A DNA stretch of 64,000 bases from Provencibacterium sp. (lineage in GTDB: Bacteria > Bacillota > Clostridia > Oscillospirales > Ruminococcaceae), in contig JAAWAN010000008.1 of the NCBI GenBank assembly GCA_022792175.1, positions 1 to 64,000 on the forward strand, given 5' to 3'. Under the pieces are notes generated by a model that saw only the letters and a program-made list of their open reading frames with translations, searched no databases and was not told the origin of the DNA. Position 1 is the first letter of the stretch. The number at the start of each line of letters is the position of its first letter. Below, in pieces: positions 25,876-35,245 of this stretch. Both the position numbers and the translations under genes were made by a program.

Positions 25876-27384
25876 TTATTTCGCGTAGCCTAACGCATTA
25901 TCCTTGAGCAGCACATCGTGCGCGCCGCCTTCGACAATACTTGTGGAGGAAACGAGAGTCATCTTTGCATGTTTCTGCAGGTCCGGAATATTCAGAACGC
26001 CGCAGTTGCACATGGTGGAGCGCACCTTGTTGAGCGAGAGGGTGACGTTGTCCTTGAGGCTGCCCGCATAGGGGACATAGGAGTCGACCCCTTCCTCAAA
26101 GGAAAGCTTGGAGGCGCCGCCCATGTCATACCGCTGCCAGTTGCGCGCACGGTTGGAGCCCTCGCCCCAGTATTCCTTCATATAGCTGCCGCCGATATTG
26201 ACCCGGTTGGTGGGACTCTCATCAAAGCGGGAGAAGTAGCGTCCGAGCATGAGAAAGTCCGCGCCCATGGCAAGCGCTAAGGTCATGTGGTAGTCCTGCA
26301 CAATGCCGCCGTCTGAGCAGACGGGGATATAGACGCCGGTTTTTTCAAAATATTCGTCCCGCGCCTTGCAGACTTCAATGAGCGCCGTCGCCTGCCCGCG
26401 GCCGATGCCCTTCTGCTCGCGGGTGATGCAGATGGAACCGCCGCCGATGCCCACCTTCACAAAGTCCGCGCCGCACTCAGCGAGAAAGAGGAATCCGTCC
26501 CGGTCGACAACGTTGCCTGCGCCGACCTTGACGCTGTCGCCATACCGCTCGCGTATCCAGGAGAGGGTAATCTTCTGCCATTCGGTGAAGCCCTCGGAGG
26601 AGTCGATGCACAGCACATCCGCCCCCGCCTCCACCAGCGCGGGGACCCGCTCGGCATAGTCGCGCGTATTGATGCCGGCCCCGACGACATAGCGCTTCTG
26701 CTTATCCAGCAGCTCGAGGGTATTTTCCTTGTGGGTGTCATAGTCCTTGCGGAAGACCATATAGAGGAGGCTGCCGTCATCGTCCACAATCGGCAGGGAA
26801 TTAAGCTTGTGCTCCCAGATGATGTCGTTGGCCTCCTTGAGGGTGGTGTCCTTTTTGGCGTAGATGAGCTTGCTCATGGGGGTCATGAATTCGGAGACTC
26901 TGGTTGCGGGGTCCATGCGGGTGACGCGGTAGTCCCGGCTGGTGACGATGCCCATCAGCTTGCCGGTAGGCGAGCCGTCCTCCGTGACGGCGATAGTGGA
27001 GTGCCCTGTCTGGTTTTTCAGCTCTAAAACGTCCTGCATGGTGCCGCTCGGGCGGATGTTGGAATCGCTGACAACAAACCCTGCCTTGTAAGCCTTGACC
27101 CGTGCGACCATTGCCGCCTCGCTTTCCACCGACTGCGAGCCATAAATGAACGAGATGCCGCCCTCCTTGGCCAGCGCAATCGCCATTCTTTCGCCGGAGA
27201 CTGACTGCATGATGGCGGAGGTGAGGGGGATGTTCATCATTAGCGTGCTCTCTTCGCCGCGCCGGAATTTGACAACCGGGGTGCGCAGGCTGACCTTCGA
27301 GGGGATGCAGTCTGCCGAAGAATAGCCGGGGATGAGCAGATACTCGCTGAAGGTATGGGAGGGTTCGCTGTAAATAAATGCCAT
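25876..27384 (-). CDS. guaB: Inosine-5'-monophosphate dehydrogenase
   Basis: A 502-residue IMP dehydrogenase, which oxidises IMP to XMP at the branch to guanine nucleotides. The (beta/alpha)8 barrel is split by a pair of CBS domains (residues about 95-220), which bind regulatory adenine/guanine nucleotides. The catalytic-cysteine loop is [13 protein letters not shown] rather than the common GPGSICTTR, keeping the Cys but changing two neighbours. The flap-like region contains [19 protein letters not shown]. This longer form with [12 protein letters not shown] is a known variant in Firmicutes. RBS AAAGGAACGG precedes ATG 27384. It is monocistronic, between its own terminator and a promoter with a leader of about 320 bases. 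Confidence 0.93.
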   Translation of the reverse strand: MAFIYSEPSHTFSEYLLIPGYSSADCIPSKVSLRTPVVKFRRGEESTLMMNIPLTSAIMQSVSGERMAIALAKEGGISFIYGSQSVESEAAMVARVKAYKAGFVVSDSNIRPSGTMQDVLELKNQTGHSTIAVTEDGSPTGKLMGIVTSRDYRVTRMDPATRVSEFMTPMSKLIYAKKDTTLKEANDIIWEHKLNSLPIVDDDGSLLYMVFRKDYDTHKENTLELLDKQKRYVVGAGINTRDYAERVPALVEAGADVLCIDSSEGFTEWQKITLSWIRERYGDSVKVGAGNVVDRDGFLFLAECGADFVKVGIGGGSICITREQKGIGRGQATALIEVCKARDEYFEKTGVYIPVCSDGGIVQDYHMTLALAMGADFLMLGRYFSRFDESPTNRVNIGGSYMKEYWGEGSNRARNWQRYDMGGASKLSFEEGVDSYVPYAGSLKDNVTLSLNKVRSTMCNCGVLNIPDLQKHAKMTLVSSTSIVEGGAHDVLLKDNALGYAK

Positions 27385-27707
27385 GCTATCCGTTCCTTTC
27401 TCTGTTCATGGCCCTATTTTGCCTCTTTGGCAAAAAGAGCCGGTGCTCTGAGGCTGAAAAAAGCTTTTCAGCCGCTCCTCCTTTTGCTTTTGGCCCGCGC
27501 ACCGGCGCGGGCGGCAGTCCGTCTGCCGGGGGGAGAGCCGCTTTTTCCTTCTCGGGCAGGCCGCTCAGGGGATTTTCGGGTATAAAATTTCATGCGCCCA
27601 TACCGCGCCCGCAGAGGGGAGGCATATACAGCGCATGAAAATAAAACCGGCCTATCAAAGGAAAACCGCTCCGCCCGTTTCCCAGGCAGAGAAAAGAAAA
27701 ATTTATT
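27385..27707 (-). promoter_or_regulatory. Long hairpin-rich guaB leader, possible riboswitch/attenuator
   Basis: Between the promoter and guaB lie about 320 bases without a gene. In transcript order there is a perfect 10-bp stem (27640-27631 with 27597-27588) enclosing a 33-base imperfectly paired loop; GGCAG/CTGCC (27527-27513); a perfect 8-bp GCCCGCGC/GCGCGGGC stem (27512-27493); GGCTGAAAA/TTTTCAGCC (27473-27452); and an AGAGC/GCTCT hairpin with T-run (27449-27432). It does not match the purine riboswitch core I know. A regulated attenuator for guanine-nucleotide supply is a reasonable inference. Confidence 0.5.
27432..27449 (-). terminator. Candidate attenuator terminator in the guaB leader
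   Basis: On the minus strand AGAGC-ACCG-GCTCT followed by TTTT, 48 bases before the guaB start codon. The stem is short, so it may work only with the preceding GGCTGAAAA hairpin. Its position before the gene and not after one suggests conditional termination. Confidence 0.45.
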
Positions 27708-27713
27708 TCGGCT

Positions 27714-27742
27714 ATTATACGTCTTTCAGAATGCTTTGTCAA
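27714..27742 (-). promoter_or_regulatory. Strong SigA promoter of guaB
   Basis: On the minus strand a perfect TTGACA (27742-27737), a 17-base spacer and a perfect TATAAT (27719-27714). Confidence 0.88.
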
Positions 27743-27789
27743 TAGTGAAATGGACGCAGGAGGCGAAAAAGGAAGGGAGGAGCGGGCCG

Positions 27790-28590
27790 CTACCAGTCGG
27801 TCATCTCCTCTGTCTTTGTTTCCGGCAGCTCGAGAAAGAGGTCCCGTAGGCTGTCCGTCTGGTTTAAGCTCTCTTCTTCACTGTAGAAGATCTCCTCCTT
27901 CATATCAGAGGAGGAGATATCTAAAAAGGGCCCGAAGCAGCTGTAAACGATATCGTTTTTAAAATAGATTTTTAAAAAGTAGAGGCCGGCCGGCGTCCCC
28001 GGATTCATCGGTTCATAAAAGACCTTTGTATCGCCGGTCACCACCATGCCTTTCAGAAAATCGCTCACCGCCTCTATGCTTTCGCGCTCGGTGATTCTGG
28101 CATCGATACGGTAGGTTTTCTGATAGTCCTTATTGGTATAGCCCTTTCCGGCAAACCCGCCGAACTGGATTGATTCGATATTTTCCGGGCTCATATAGAC
28201 AAACCACTGGATATGGCGCGGATAGGCGGCGTTCATCTCCTTCGAGAGCGCAAAAAGCTCCTTTGTCTGCCGGTCGGAGCTGTTGTGAGGGAGATAGAGA
28301 GGATATTTTTCCTCGCCGGTAAAAACCAGAAAGCCCAGGCACTCGCTGAGGTCCTTTGTTTTGTGCGATACGGGGGGCTGATAGTTTTCCAAAGCCTTCA
28401 GCACCCTCTCCATATCCTGCTGTCCGGTTATCTGCTGATAGGTGCGCGCCGGATAATCGAGGCTGTAGAGGGCGGTAACCGGCTTATCCCGGTAGAGAGG
28501 GGCCTCCTTTGTTTCCAGGGCGGCCGGGCAGAGCAACAGGCCCGTCAGCATGCAGGCGCACAGCGCCAAAAAGAGGAAAAATTTTTTCAT
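27790..28590 (-). CDS. Exported protein of unknown function
   Basis: A 266-residue protein, not recognised. A signal peptide or N-terminal anchor is clear (MKKFFLFLALCACMLTGLLL, cleavage probably after CPAALE); no lipobox fits well. The mature part is soluble with alternating strands, including two similar modules (about residues 40-110, YSLDYPARTYQQITGQQDME, and 135-225) that could be a duplicated fold. ATG 28590 follows GGAAGGGATTCCCG; a longer frame to 28701 would run through the promoter. It has its own perfect SigA-like promoter and is followed by guaB upstream sequence. It lies just downstream of spoIVFB on the same strand, but nothing ties it to sporulation. Confidence 0.6.
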   Translation of the reverse strand: MKKFFLFLALCACMLTGLLLCPAALETKEAPLYRDKPVTALYSLDYPARTYQQITGQQDMERVLKALENYQPPVSHKTKDLSECLGFLVFTGEEKYPLYLPHNSSDRQTKELFALSKEMNAAYPRHIQWFVYMSPENIESIQFGGFAGKGYTNKDYQKTYRIDARITERESIEAVSDFLKGMVVTGDTKVFYEPMNPGTPAGLYFLKIYFKNDIVYSCFGPFLDISSSDMKEEIFYSEEESLNQTDSLRDLFLELPETKTEEMTDW

Positions 28591-28648
28591 CGGGAATCCC
28601 TTCCGTAGCTGTATTTTGGAGATTAAAAGAAGCGTTCCTCCTTTCCTG

Positions 28649-28677
28649 ATTGTACGGCGTTCAAAGCGCTTTGTCAA
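28649..28677 (-). promoter_or_regulatory. SigA-type promoter of the unknown exported protein
   Basis: On the minus strand TTGACA (28677-28672), a 17-base spacer and TACAAT (28654-28649), about 60 bases before the start codon and immediately after spoIVFB. Confidence 0.8.
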
Positions 28678-28701
28678 CAAAAGTTTTCTCCTGTCTCCCA
28701 C

Positions 28702-29280
28702 TCAGCCCTCCCCGAAGCCGCGGGGGAGAAAGGCCGAAAGGCTCAGATAAAAGGCGAGGATCAGCAGCGAGAGGTTATGCTGCGAAAAAAACAGGAAAAT
28801 CCCCCCGCCCCAGAGAAGGCCGAGGCAGAGGATAGCCAGCAGCGAAGCCGCCCGCTCCCCCCTCCCGGGGCCGCAGATGGCGAGAAGGGCGTTCCCCCCA
28901 TCGAGCGGCGGGAGCGGCAGGAGATTAAAGACACCGAGGCAGAGGTTAAAAACGCCGAAGATGGAGGCGGGGAAAAACAGCATGCAGAAAAGTCCGGTAA
29001 AAAGTCCCGCAAAAGGGGCGATGAGATAGACGCCGGCCTTTTTAGCCGGGGAGAGGCCGGAGAGATCGCAGTCGAGCTGCGCCCCATAGGGCAGCAGCGA
29101 GAAGGAACGGATGCGCACCCGAAAGATCAGCAGGAGCAGAATGTGAGAGCCCTCATGCAGGGCGATGGCTGAAAAGAGCGGCAGCAGCAGAAAGCTTTTG
29201 TCACACAGGGAAAACAGCGCGGCCAGAAACAGAAACCAGAAGGAGATGAAAATACGGGTTTTGCCGATAAAAAATTCCAT
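28702..29280 (-). CDS. spoIVFB: SpoIVFB-like M50 intramembrane metalloprotease
   Basis: A 192-residue polytopic membrane zinc protease of the site-2 family. The zinc motif is HEGSH (IALHEGSHILLLL, about residue 42) and the third ligand lies in NLLPLPPLDGGN. Small size and gene context match SpoIVFB, which cuts pro-sigma-K in the mother cell during sporulation. It begins immediately after the spoIVFA stop (TAG-ATG) and is translationally coupled. Residues between the motifs form four to six hydrophobic segments. The call as SpoIVFB and not another small M50 protease rests mainly on the partner gene. Confidence 0.82.
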   Translation of the reverse strand: MEFFIGKTRIFISFWFLFLAALFSLCDKSFLLLPLFSAIALHEGSHILLLLIFRVRIRSFSLLPYGAQLDCDLSGLSPAKKAGVYLIAPFAGLFTGLFCMLFFPASIFGVFNLCLGVFNLLPLPPLDGGNALLAICGPGRGERAASLLAILCLGLLWGGGIFLFFSQHNLSLLILAFYLSLSAFLPRGFGEG

Positions 29281-30117
29281 CTATCCGCTGTACTGCAGCT
29301 GGGCAAGCGGGTCGCAGCAGAGCCCGCCCTGCCGGATTTCAAAGTGCAGGTGCGGCCCGGTGACGTTCCCGGTGCTGCCGACGAGCGCAATGCGCTCCCC
29401 CTGCCGGATGTTTTCTCCCGTTCTGGCGATAATCTGCGAACAGTGGGCATAGTGGGTCTCTAACCCCCCTGTATGGACGATGTGGATAAAGTTCCCGTAG
29501 CTGTCGCTGTAGCCAGTGTCTGAAACGGTGCCGGGAAGGGCAGCGAGAATGGGAGTCCCCTCTCCGGCCGCAATGTCGAGGCCGGTATGAAAATCAAAGC
29601 TTCCGGGGGAGAGGGGGTTGTCCCGCCAGCCGAAGCCGGAGGAGACCCGGCCGGAAACGGGGACATGCGGCTGTGCCGTCAGCAGCAGGGGCGAAAAGCT
29701 CACCGAGCGGGGGCGCTGAGGCGTTATCCCCTGTATGAACAGCAGCCCCGGATAGGCGCCGCCCATGCCGTTTATCCCCTCCTCCCCGGTTTCGGCGGCA
29801 CTACCGCTATCAAAGGAGGGCAGGGGGAGCTTTTCCAGCGCCTCCCCGAGGTCTATCTGAAAGTGTTCTTTTAACAGCGCGGCAATCTGCTCATAGCCGA
29901 TAACGGCGCAGACGCGCCGGTTATCCCCCTCCAAAAGCAGCGCCAGCCGCCGGATATCCTCGAATACCTTTAAATGCAGCGCCTTTGCCGCGAAAACGGC
30001 GGCCAGCAGCAGGGCCACCATTAAAATCTGAAAGGTGAGAAAGCCTGCCTGGCGCTGCGCCCGATCCATTTCCTCATTTTCCGGACGAAAGCGCCGGTTG
30101 CGGCTGCGCTCTGCCAT
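29281..30117 (-). CDS. spoIVFA: SpoIVFA-like membrane protein with M23 peptidase domain
   Basis: A 278-residue single-pass membrane protein. A basic cytoplasmic N-terminus leads to a membrane segment (FLTFQILMVALLLAAVFAAK), a linker, and a C-terminal LytM/M23 domain from GRVSSGFGWRD. Zinc ligands look complete: FHTGLDIA (His, Asp) and GPHLHFEI (His), with THYAHC between. SpoIVFA in Bacillus is a degenerate M23 relative that holds and inhibits SpoIVFB until the forespore signal arrives; here the motifs are intact, so it may also bind or cut peptidoglycan. SpoIIQ-like identity is the alternative, but coupling to spoIVFB favours SpoIVFA. Confidence 0.75.
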   Translation of the reverse strand: MAERSRNRRFRPENEEMDRAQRQAGFLTFQILMVALLLAAVFAAKALHLKVFEDIRRLALLLEGDNRRVCAVIGYEQIAALLKEHFQIDLGEALEKLPLPSFDSGSAAETGEEGINGMGGAYPGLLFIQGITPQRPRSVSFSPLLLTAQPHVPVSGRVSSGFGWRDNPLSPGSFDFHTGLDIAAGEGTPILAALPGTVSDTGYSDSYGNFIHIVHTGGLETHYAHCSQIIARTGENIRQGERIALVGSTGNVTGPHLHFEIRQGGLCCDPLAQLQYSG

Positions 30118-30591
30118 CTTTTCTCCTCCTTTTCGGCCTCTGAGGAGAGGCCCTTTGTCCTAGGGTATGCACCGCGCCGCCGGAAAATGACAGGATGTCC
30201 GGCACGGAGAGGCTGCTTCCGTCTTAGACGGAAAAAACGGGAGAAAATGGGAGAATATGCTCTTATTCTTTCGGTAAACCGCTGAAAAAAAGGAAATAAA
30301 AGTGTTTTTTGCGGAATTTCCGGGAAAAATATTGACATTTGCGCACATTCTGCTATAGTGGTACATGTTGTCGTCCGTTACACAGCGGGCGGCGGCAAAA
30401 AACACAATGGTCGTATGTACCGCCTAATACCGGTCCGGCTATCTGCGAGGCAGGCAGGAAAGCGGAAACGATTAGAAAAAAACCGGGCAAAATCCCGGTC
30501 CACCTTTTGCGGGGAGCGGTATGAAAAGGCATTGTGGGTTGGCTGTGGGAATTTTAACTGGCTGACTGAAAGCCGCAAAGGGGGATTACAA
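30118..30591. other. Divergent intergenic region, spoIVFA / pot operon
   Basis: These 474 bases hold no supported gene. An open frame in front of potA starting at 30358 has no ribosome binding site and coincides with the promoter. The left part (30118-30330) should carry the spoIVFA promoter, but no sporulation-sigma sequence was recognised. The right part is an approximately 225-base untranslated leader with a CCGGG-CAAAAT-CCCGG hairpin at about 30492-30508. Nothing matches a riboswitch known to me. Confidence 0.5.
30332..30359 (+). promoter_or_regulatory. SigA-type promoter of the potABCD operon
   Basis: TTGACA (30332-30337), a 16-base spacer and TATAGT (30354-30359). Confidence 0.75.
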
Positions 30592-31644
30592 ATGAATGAT
30601 GTCCTGATCGACATCAAAAACCTGGTCGTGGAATTTGACGGGGAGCGCATTCTCAATGGGCTCAACCTGCAGATTCGCGACAAGGAGTTTGTCACGTTCC
30701 TGGGACCGTCCGGCTGCGGGAAAACAACCACTCTGCGCAGCATCGGCGGATTTATTGAGCCTCAGGAGGGTGATATTTTTTTCGATGGGAAGCGCATCAA
30801 CGACCTGCCGCCCTACAAGCGGGCGGTCAATACCGTTTTCCAGCGCTATGCGCTCTTTCCCCACCTGAATGTGTATGAAAACGTCGCCTTCGGTCTCAAG
30901 GTAAAAAAGCTGCCTGAGCGGGAGGTGAAAAACCGCGTAGGGGAAATGCTGGAAATGGTCGGGCTGCGCGGCTTTGAGCGCCGTGGCGTCAGCCAGCTTT
31001 CGGGCGGCCAGCAGCAGCGGGTGGCGATTGCGCGGGCGCTCGTCAACTATCCCCGGGTGCTGTTGCTTGATGAGCCGCTCGGTGCGCTCGACTTAAAGCT
31101 GCGCAAGGAGATGCAGACAGAATTAAAGCGCTACCAGCAGCAGATGGAGATTACCTTTATCTATGTCACCCACGACCAGGAGGAGGCGCTCACCATGTCC
31201 GACCGGGTGGTGGTGATGAAGGATGGGGAAATCCAGCAGATCGGCACCCCGCAGGATATTTATAATGAGCCGATCAACGCCTTTGTTGCCGATTTTATCG
31301 GCGAGAGCAACATTATCGACGGGATTATGCAGCACGACTATCTGGTCGAATTTGCGGGCGCGAAGTTTGAATGCGTCGATAAAGGCTTCGGGGAGATGCA
31401 GCGGGTGGATGTGGTCGTTCGCCCGGAGGATATCAAGGTAGTGCCCTCGGGAGAGGGCAAGCTCACCGGCGTTGTGGAGTCGGTGCTCTTTAAGGGGGTC
31501 CACTATGAGATTATGGTGGATGCGCACGGCTACCACTGGAAAATCCATTCCACCCTGCCGCAGGAGGTCGGCTCGTTTATCGGCATGACCGTTCGCCCGG
31601 AGGATATTCAGATTATGCACCGGATGCAGGAGGATCAGCGATGA
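30592..31644 (+). CDS. potA: Spermidine/putrescine ABC importer ATPase
   Basis: A 350-residue ATPase. Walker [11 protein letters not shown]-loop, signature LSGGQQQRV, Walker [13 protein letters not shown] and switch His YVTHDQEEA are all present, with a C-terminal TOBE-type domain after residue about 240 (VRPEDIKV repeated at VRPEDIQI). ATG 30592 follows AAAGGGGGATTACAA; a longer frame would start before the promoter leader and is rejected. The gene overlaps potB by four bases. Polyamine specificity is read from the whole operon and the PotA-like length. Confidence 0.92.
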   Translation: MNDVLIDIKNLVVEFDGERILNGLNLQIRDKEFVTFLGPSGCGKTTTLRSIGGFIEPQEGDIFFDGKRINDLPPYKRAVNTVFQRYALFPHLNVYENVAFGLKVKKLPEREVKNRVGEMLEMVGLRGFERRGVSQLSGGQQQRVAIARALVNYPRVLLLDEPLGALDLKLRKEMQTELKRYQQQMEITFIYVTHDQEEALTMSDRVVVMKDGEIQQIGTPQDIYNEPINAFVADFIGESNIIDGIMQHDYLVEFAGAKFECVDKGFGEMQRVDVVVRPEDIKVVPSGEGKLTGVVESVLFKGVHYEIMVDAHGYHWKIHSTLPQEVGSFIGMTVRPEDIQIMHRMQEDQR

Positions 31645-32456
31645 AGGCGAAATTTGCTTCTGTTCCCTACCTGCTCTGGATGGTGATTTTCACCATTGTT
31701 CCGATGCTGCTCATTCTGCTGTTCGCCTTTACCTCGCCGGAGGGGGGCTTCACCATCGCCAACATTTCGGCAGTCGGACGGTATACCGATGTGATTATGA
31801 AATCCATCTGGCTGGCGGCGATTGCAACGGCCATCTGCCTTCTGCTCTCCTATCCGTTCGCCTATATCATCTCCCGCCGCTCGGCGCGCCGGCAGCAGGT
31901 TTCGCTGATGCTCATCATGCTGCCGATGTGGATGAGCTTTCTGCTGCGCACCTTCGCCTGGATGACGCTGCTCGAAAAGACCGGGCTCATCAACCGGATA
32001 CTGGGGGTATTCGGCATTGGCCCCTTTGAAATGATCAACACCCCCGGCGCGGTGGTGCTTGGGATGGTCTATAACTATCTGCCGTTTATGATTCTGCCGC
32101 TGCACTCGGTGATGATGAAGATTGAGGATTCCATCATCGAGGCCGCGCAGGATCTGGGGGCGAGCCCGATGCGCGTCTTCTTCCGGGTGGTGCTGCCGCT
32201 CTCCTTTCCCGGCGTTTCGAGCGGGATAACGATGGTCTTTGTCCCGGCGGTGAGCACCTTTATCATCTCCCGCATGCTCGGCGGCGGCTCGAACCTGCTG
32301 ATCGGCGACCTTATCGATATGCAGTTTCTCGGCAACGCCTATAACCCCCACCTTGGCTCGGCCATTTCGCTGGTGCTGATGGTGATTATCCTTCTATGTA
32401 TGAGCATTATGAATCAGTTTGATGATGATGTAGATATGGAAGGGGCGATTCTGTGA
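31641..32456 (+). CDS. potB: Spermidine/putrescine importer permease PotB
   Basis: A 271-residue inner-membrane permease with six hydrophobic segments. The EAA loop that contacts PotA reads [20 protein letters not shown]. The start ATG overlaps the potA stop (ATGA) and the end overlaps potC. It is similar in plan to the other permease, with which it should form the translocation pore. Confidence 0.92.
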   Translation: MKAKFASVPYLLWMVIFTIVPMLLILLFAFTSPEGGFTIANISAVGRYTDVIMKSIWLAAIATAICLLLSYPFAYIISRRSARRQQVSLMLIMLPMWMSFLLRTFAWMTLLEKTGLINRILGVFGIGPFEMINTPGAVVLGMVYNYLPFMILPLHSVMMKIEDSIIEAAQDLGASPMRVFFRVVLPLSFPGVSSGITMVFVPAVSTFIISRMLGGGSNLLIGDLIDMQFLGNAYNPHLGSAISLVLMVIILLCMSIMNQFDDDVDMEGAIL

Positions 32457-33271
32457 ACCGGCATAAGGGGATATCCCGTTTTTATACCGGCGCGGTGATG
32501 GCGTTTCTTTATCTGCCGATTATCGTGCTGATTGTATTTTCCTTTAACAAGAATAAATCCCGCGGCGCCTGGACCGGCTTTACCTTTGACTGGTATGTGA
32601 AGCTCTTCTCCAACGAGATGATTCTCACCGCCTTTATGAATACCCTGCTGGTTGCGCTGGTCTCCTCCATTTTTGCAACCGTCATCGGCACGGCGGCGGC
32701 TATCGGCATCAACAGCATGAACCGCTGGATGAAGAAAACCATCCGCACGCTGACCTATATTCCGATTATGTCTCCGGAAATTATCATGGGCGTTTCGCTG
32801 ATGCTGCTGTTCGTCTTTCTGCGCACTGAAATGGGGCTGCCGCTGGAGATGGGGCTTTTAACGCTCATCCTCTCGCACATCACCTTCAACATTCCCTATG
32901 TGATTTTCAACGTTCTCCCCAAGCTGCGGCAGATGGACAAATACGCCTATGATGCGGCGCTCGATCTCGGCTGCAATCCCTGGCAGGCCTTCTATAAGGT
33001 GGTTATCCCGGAGATTATGCCGGGCATCACCGCCGGGTTCTTAATGGCGGTCACCTATTCGCTGGATGATTTCGTCATCAGCTACTTTACCGCCGGCCCC
33101 ACCTCGCAGACGCTGCCGCTGGCCATCTGGGGCCAGCTGCGCCGGCGCGTTTCCCCCGAGATGAACGCGCTTTCGGCCATCATCTTTGTCATTGTGCTGC
33201 TGATTCTGCTTGCGGGCAATCTTTCGGCCATCCGCCGGGAAAACCGGGAGAGAAGGGTGGTGGAAAGATGA
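32453..33271 (+). CDS. potC: Spermidine/putrescine importer permease PotC
   Basis: A 272-residue permease with six membrane segments and EAA loop DAALDLGCNPWQAFYKVVIP. A GTG start at 32453 overlaps the end of potB, and its own stop overlaps the potD ATG. SYSLDDFVISYFTAGP is the characteristic PotC/YdcV stretch. Confidence 0.92.
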   Translation: MNRHKGISRFYTGAVMAFLYLPIIVLIVFSFNKNKSRGAWTGFTFDWYVKLFSNEMILTAFMNTLLVALVSSIFATVIGTAAAIGINSMNRWMKKTIRTLTYIPIMSPEIIMGVSLMLLFVFLRTEMGLPLEMGLLTLILSHITFNIPYVIFNVLPKLRQMDKYAYDAALDLGCNPWQAFYKVVIPEIMPGITAGFLMAVTYSLDDFVISYFTAGPTSQTLPLAIWGQLRRRVSPEMNALSAIIFVIVLLILLAGNLSAIRRENRERRVVER

Positions 33272-34476
33272 AGCAGCTTTCTACGCTGGCAGCGGCGCTC
33301 TGCTGCCTTTGCCTTTTCGGCCTGGCTGCCCATGCACAGGAAGCGTTTGATGAAAACTATTATGGGCGCTTTCGCGGACAGAATATTGCCATCAACGTTT
33401 TTAACTGGGGGGAATATATTTCGGATGGGTCGGATGACTCTCTGGATGTGAACAAGGCCTTCGAGGAGCTGACCGGCATCACTGTTAACTATGCGACCTT
33501 TGCCACCAACGAGGAGCTCTATTCCAAGCTCAAGGGCGGCGGCTCGCGGTATGATATCATTATCCCTTCCGACTATATGGTCGCGCGCATGATTGATGAG
33601 GGGATGCTCGAGCAGCTGGATTTTTCGAACATCCCGAGCTTTGAAAACATCGATCCGCAGTACCGCAATCCGGAATATGATCCGGAGAACCTCTATTCGG
33701 TTCCCTACACCGCCGGAACGGTCGGCATTATTTACGACACCACCCGGGTGCAGGAGCCGGTGGACAGCTGGGGCATCCTCTGGGATGAGCGCTACAGGGG
33801 GGATATTCTGATGTTCTCCAACTCCCGCGACGCTTTCGGCATCGCGGAAAAATATCTTGGCTTTTCGCTCAACTCCACCGACCCGGCTGAGCTTTCCGCC
33901 TGCGCGGACCTGCTGCTTTCGCAGAAGCCGCTGGTGCAGGCCTATGTGATGGATGAAATCTTTGACAAGATGATTTCCGGCGAGGCGGCGATCGCCCCCT
34001 ATTATGCGGGCGACTATCTGACGATGGCCGACACCAACGGGAATCTCTCCTTCTCCATCCCCAAAGAGGGGACCAACCTGTTTGTAGATGCCATCTGCAT
34101 CCCGAAGGGGGCGCAGCAAAAAGAGGCGGCCGAGCTGTACATCAACTTCATGTGCGAGGGGCAGGTGGCGGCGGACAATATCAGCTATATCGGCTACACC
34201 ACCCCGAACTCGGCAGCTTACCAGCTGCTTGACCCGGAGATTCAGCAGAACCCGGTCAGCTATCCGCCGGCTGAGGTGCTGGAAAACACCGAGCCCTTTC
34301 TGGCGCTCGACCAGGAGACCGGCCTTCTGCTCGACAGCCTCTGGACGGATGTGCTCACGACTGACAGCAGCTATAACAAATGGGTGATGCCGGTATTTGT
34401 GGTGGTAGCGGTGGCGCTCTCGGTCTCGCTGACGGTGGCGCGCCAGCTGCGCAAAAAGCGCGACCAGCTGAAATAA
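33268..34476 (+). CDS. potD: Polyamine-binding protein PotD with C-terminal membrane anchor
   Basis: A 402-residue substrate-binding protein (type 2 periplasmic-binding fold). It has a signal peptide ending in GLAAHAQ without a lipobox. The mature domain has PotD hallmarks: INVFNWGEYI near the start, YDIIIPSDYMV, YSVPYTAGTVGIIYD and the APYYAGDY pocket region. Unusually, after about residue 370 comes a single hydrophobic helix (VMPVFVVVAVALSVSLTVA) followed by a basic tail RQLRKKRDQLK. This is a sortase-independent stop-transfer anchor in place of the usual N-terminal lipid anchor. It is the last gene of the operon, with four-base overlaps throughout. Confidence 0.9.
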   Translation: MKQLSTLAAALCCLCLFGLAAHAQEAFDENYYGRFRGQNIAINVFNWGEYISDGSDDSLDVNKAFEELTGITVNYATFATNEELYSKLKGGGSRYDIIIPSDYMVARMIDEGMLEQLDFSNIPSFENIDPQYRNPEYDPENLYSVPYTAGTVGIIYDTTRVQEPVDSWGILWDERYRGDILMFSNSRDAFGIAEKYLGFSLNSTDPAELSACADLLLSQKPLVQAYVMDEIFDKMISGEAAIAPYYAGDYLTMADTNGNLSFSIPKEGTNLFVDAICIPKGAQQKEAAELYINFMCEGQVAADNISYIGYTTPNSAAYQLLDPEIQQNPVSYPPAEVLENTEPFLALDQETGLLLDSLWTDVLTTDSSYNKWVMPVFVVVAVALSVSLTVARQLRKKRDQLK

Positions 34477-34520
34477 TCGGGCCCGCTTTGCTGAAAAACG
34501 TTTCCCCGCTCTTTAGAACG

Positions 34521-34575
34521 AAATATGGCTGCCTGCAGGGCGAAAACCATCCCTGCAGGCAGCCATATTTTTTGC
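34521..34575. terminator. Bidirectional terminator of potD / 5-FCL
   Basis: A nearly 20-bp stem: ATATGGCTGCCTGCAGGG with its complement around a ten-base loop, T-run of six on the plus strand and A-rich on the other side. Confidence 0.92.
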
Positions 34576-34591
34576 TTTTCCCGGAAAAAAG

Positions 34592-35245
34592 CTATTTCAT
34601 CCGGTATTCCGACTTTGTATGCGGCTTTTTCAGCTGTCCGTGTGCTGGCCTGCCCGCCTCGTGCCTTCGGATATAAAAGAAGCCGCGCTCGCTGACAATC
34701 AGCTGCACCGGGCGGTCAAAGCGGCCATGGGGCAGCTGGCGGCGGATATCCGCCGCATAGATGAGTCCGATGCGGGGCCCGGTATAGCCGCTTAAAAACC
34801 GGTCATAGTAGCCGCCGCCATAGCCGAGCCGGTAGCCGGAGCGGTCATAGGCGAGGGCGGGTACCAGGCAGATGCTGTTTTCAAAGCGGGTGAAGCGTTC
34901 GCAGCAGGTCTTCGGCTCGAGCAGCCCATAGGAGCCAGTCTCCAGATCTTCCAGCGAGCGGATATAATAAAAATCCATCAGCCGGGTGCCCGGACGGCAG
35001 CGGGGAAGTACAACCCGCTTGCCATGCGCCAGCGCATGGCGGATAATTCCCAGCGTATCCACCTCGATAGCGGTGGACATATATACAATAACGGCTTTTG
35101 CCCGCTGATACTGGTGCAGGCGCAGTACATGCCCGCAGATAAGCCGGTCCAGCTGCGCCTTTTCCTCCGGCTCCAGCGCGCGGCGGCGCGCCTTGATGGC
35201 GGCGCGCAGCTCGTTTTTGAAAAGGCGGATATCCCTTACCGGCAC
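34592..35245 (-). CDS. 5-formyltetrahydrofolate cyclo-ligase
   Basis: A 217-residue ATP-dependent enzyme converting 5-formyl-THF to 5,10-methenyl-THF. The N-terminal basic motif KNELRAAIKARRRAL and the late ATP-binding motif LGYGGGYYDRFL identify the family (YgfA/MTHFS). The start is set at GTG 35245, overlapping the end of the DJ-1 gene with AAGGCGG upstream; the open frame runs further, but into that gene. The C-terminus has an additional basic tail. The folate link agrees with thyX nearby. Confidence 0.85.
   Translation of the reverse strand: MPVRDIRLFKNELRAAIKARRRALEPEEKAQLDRLICGHVLRLHQYQRAKAVIVYMSTAIEVDTLGIIRHALAHGKRVVLPRCRPGTRLMDFYYIRSLEDLETGSYGLLEPKTCCERFTRFENSICLVPALAYDRSGYRLGYGGGYYDRFLSGYTGPRIGLIYAADIRRQLPHGRFDRPVQLIVSERGFFYIRRHEAGRPAHGQLKKPHTKSEYRMK

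Noticed and set aside
30358-30591. 78-residue N-terminal extension of potA
   Set aside because: It would begin at the promoter, has no binding site, and PotA homology starts at ATG 30592.
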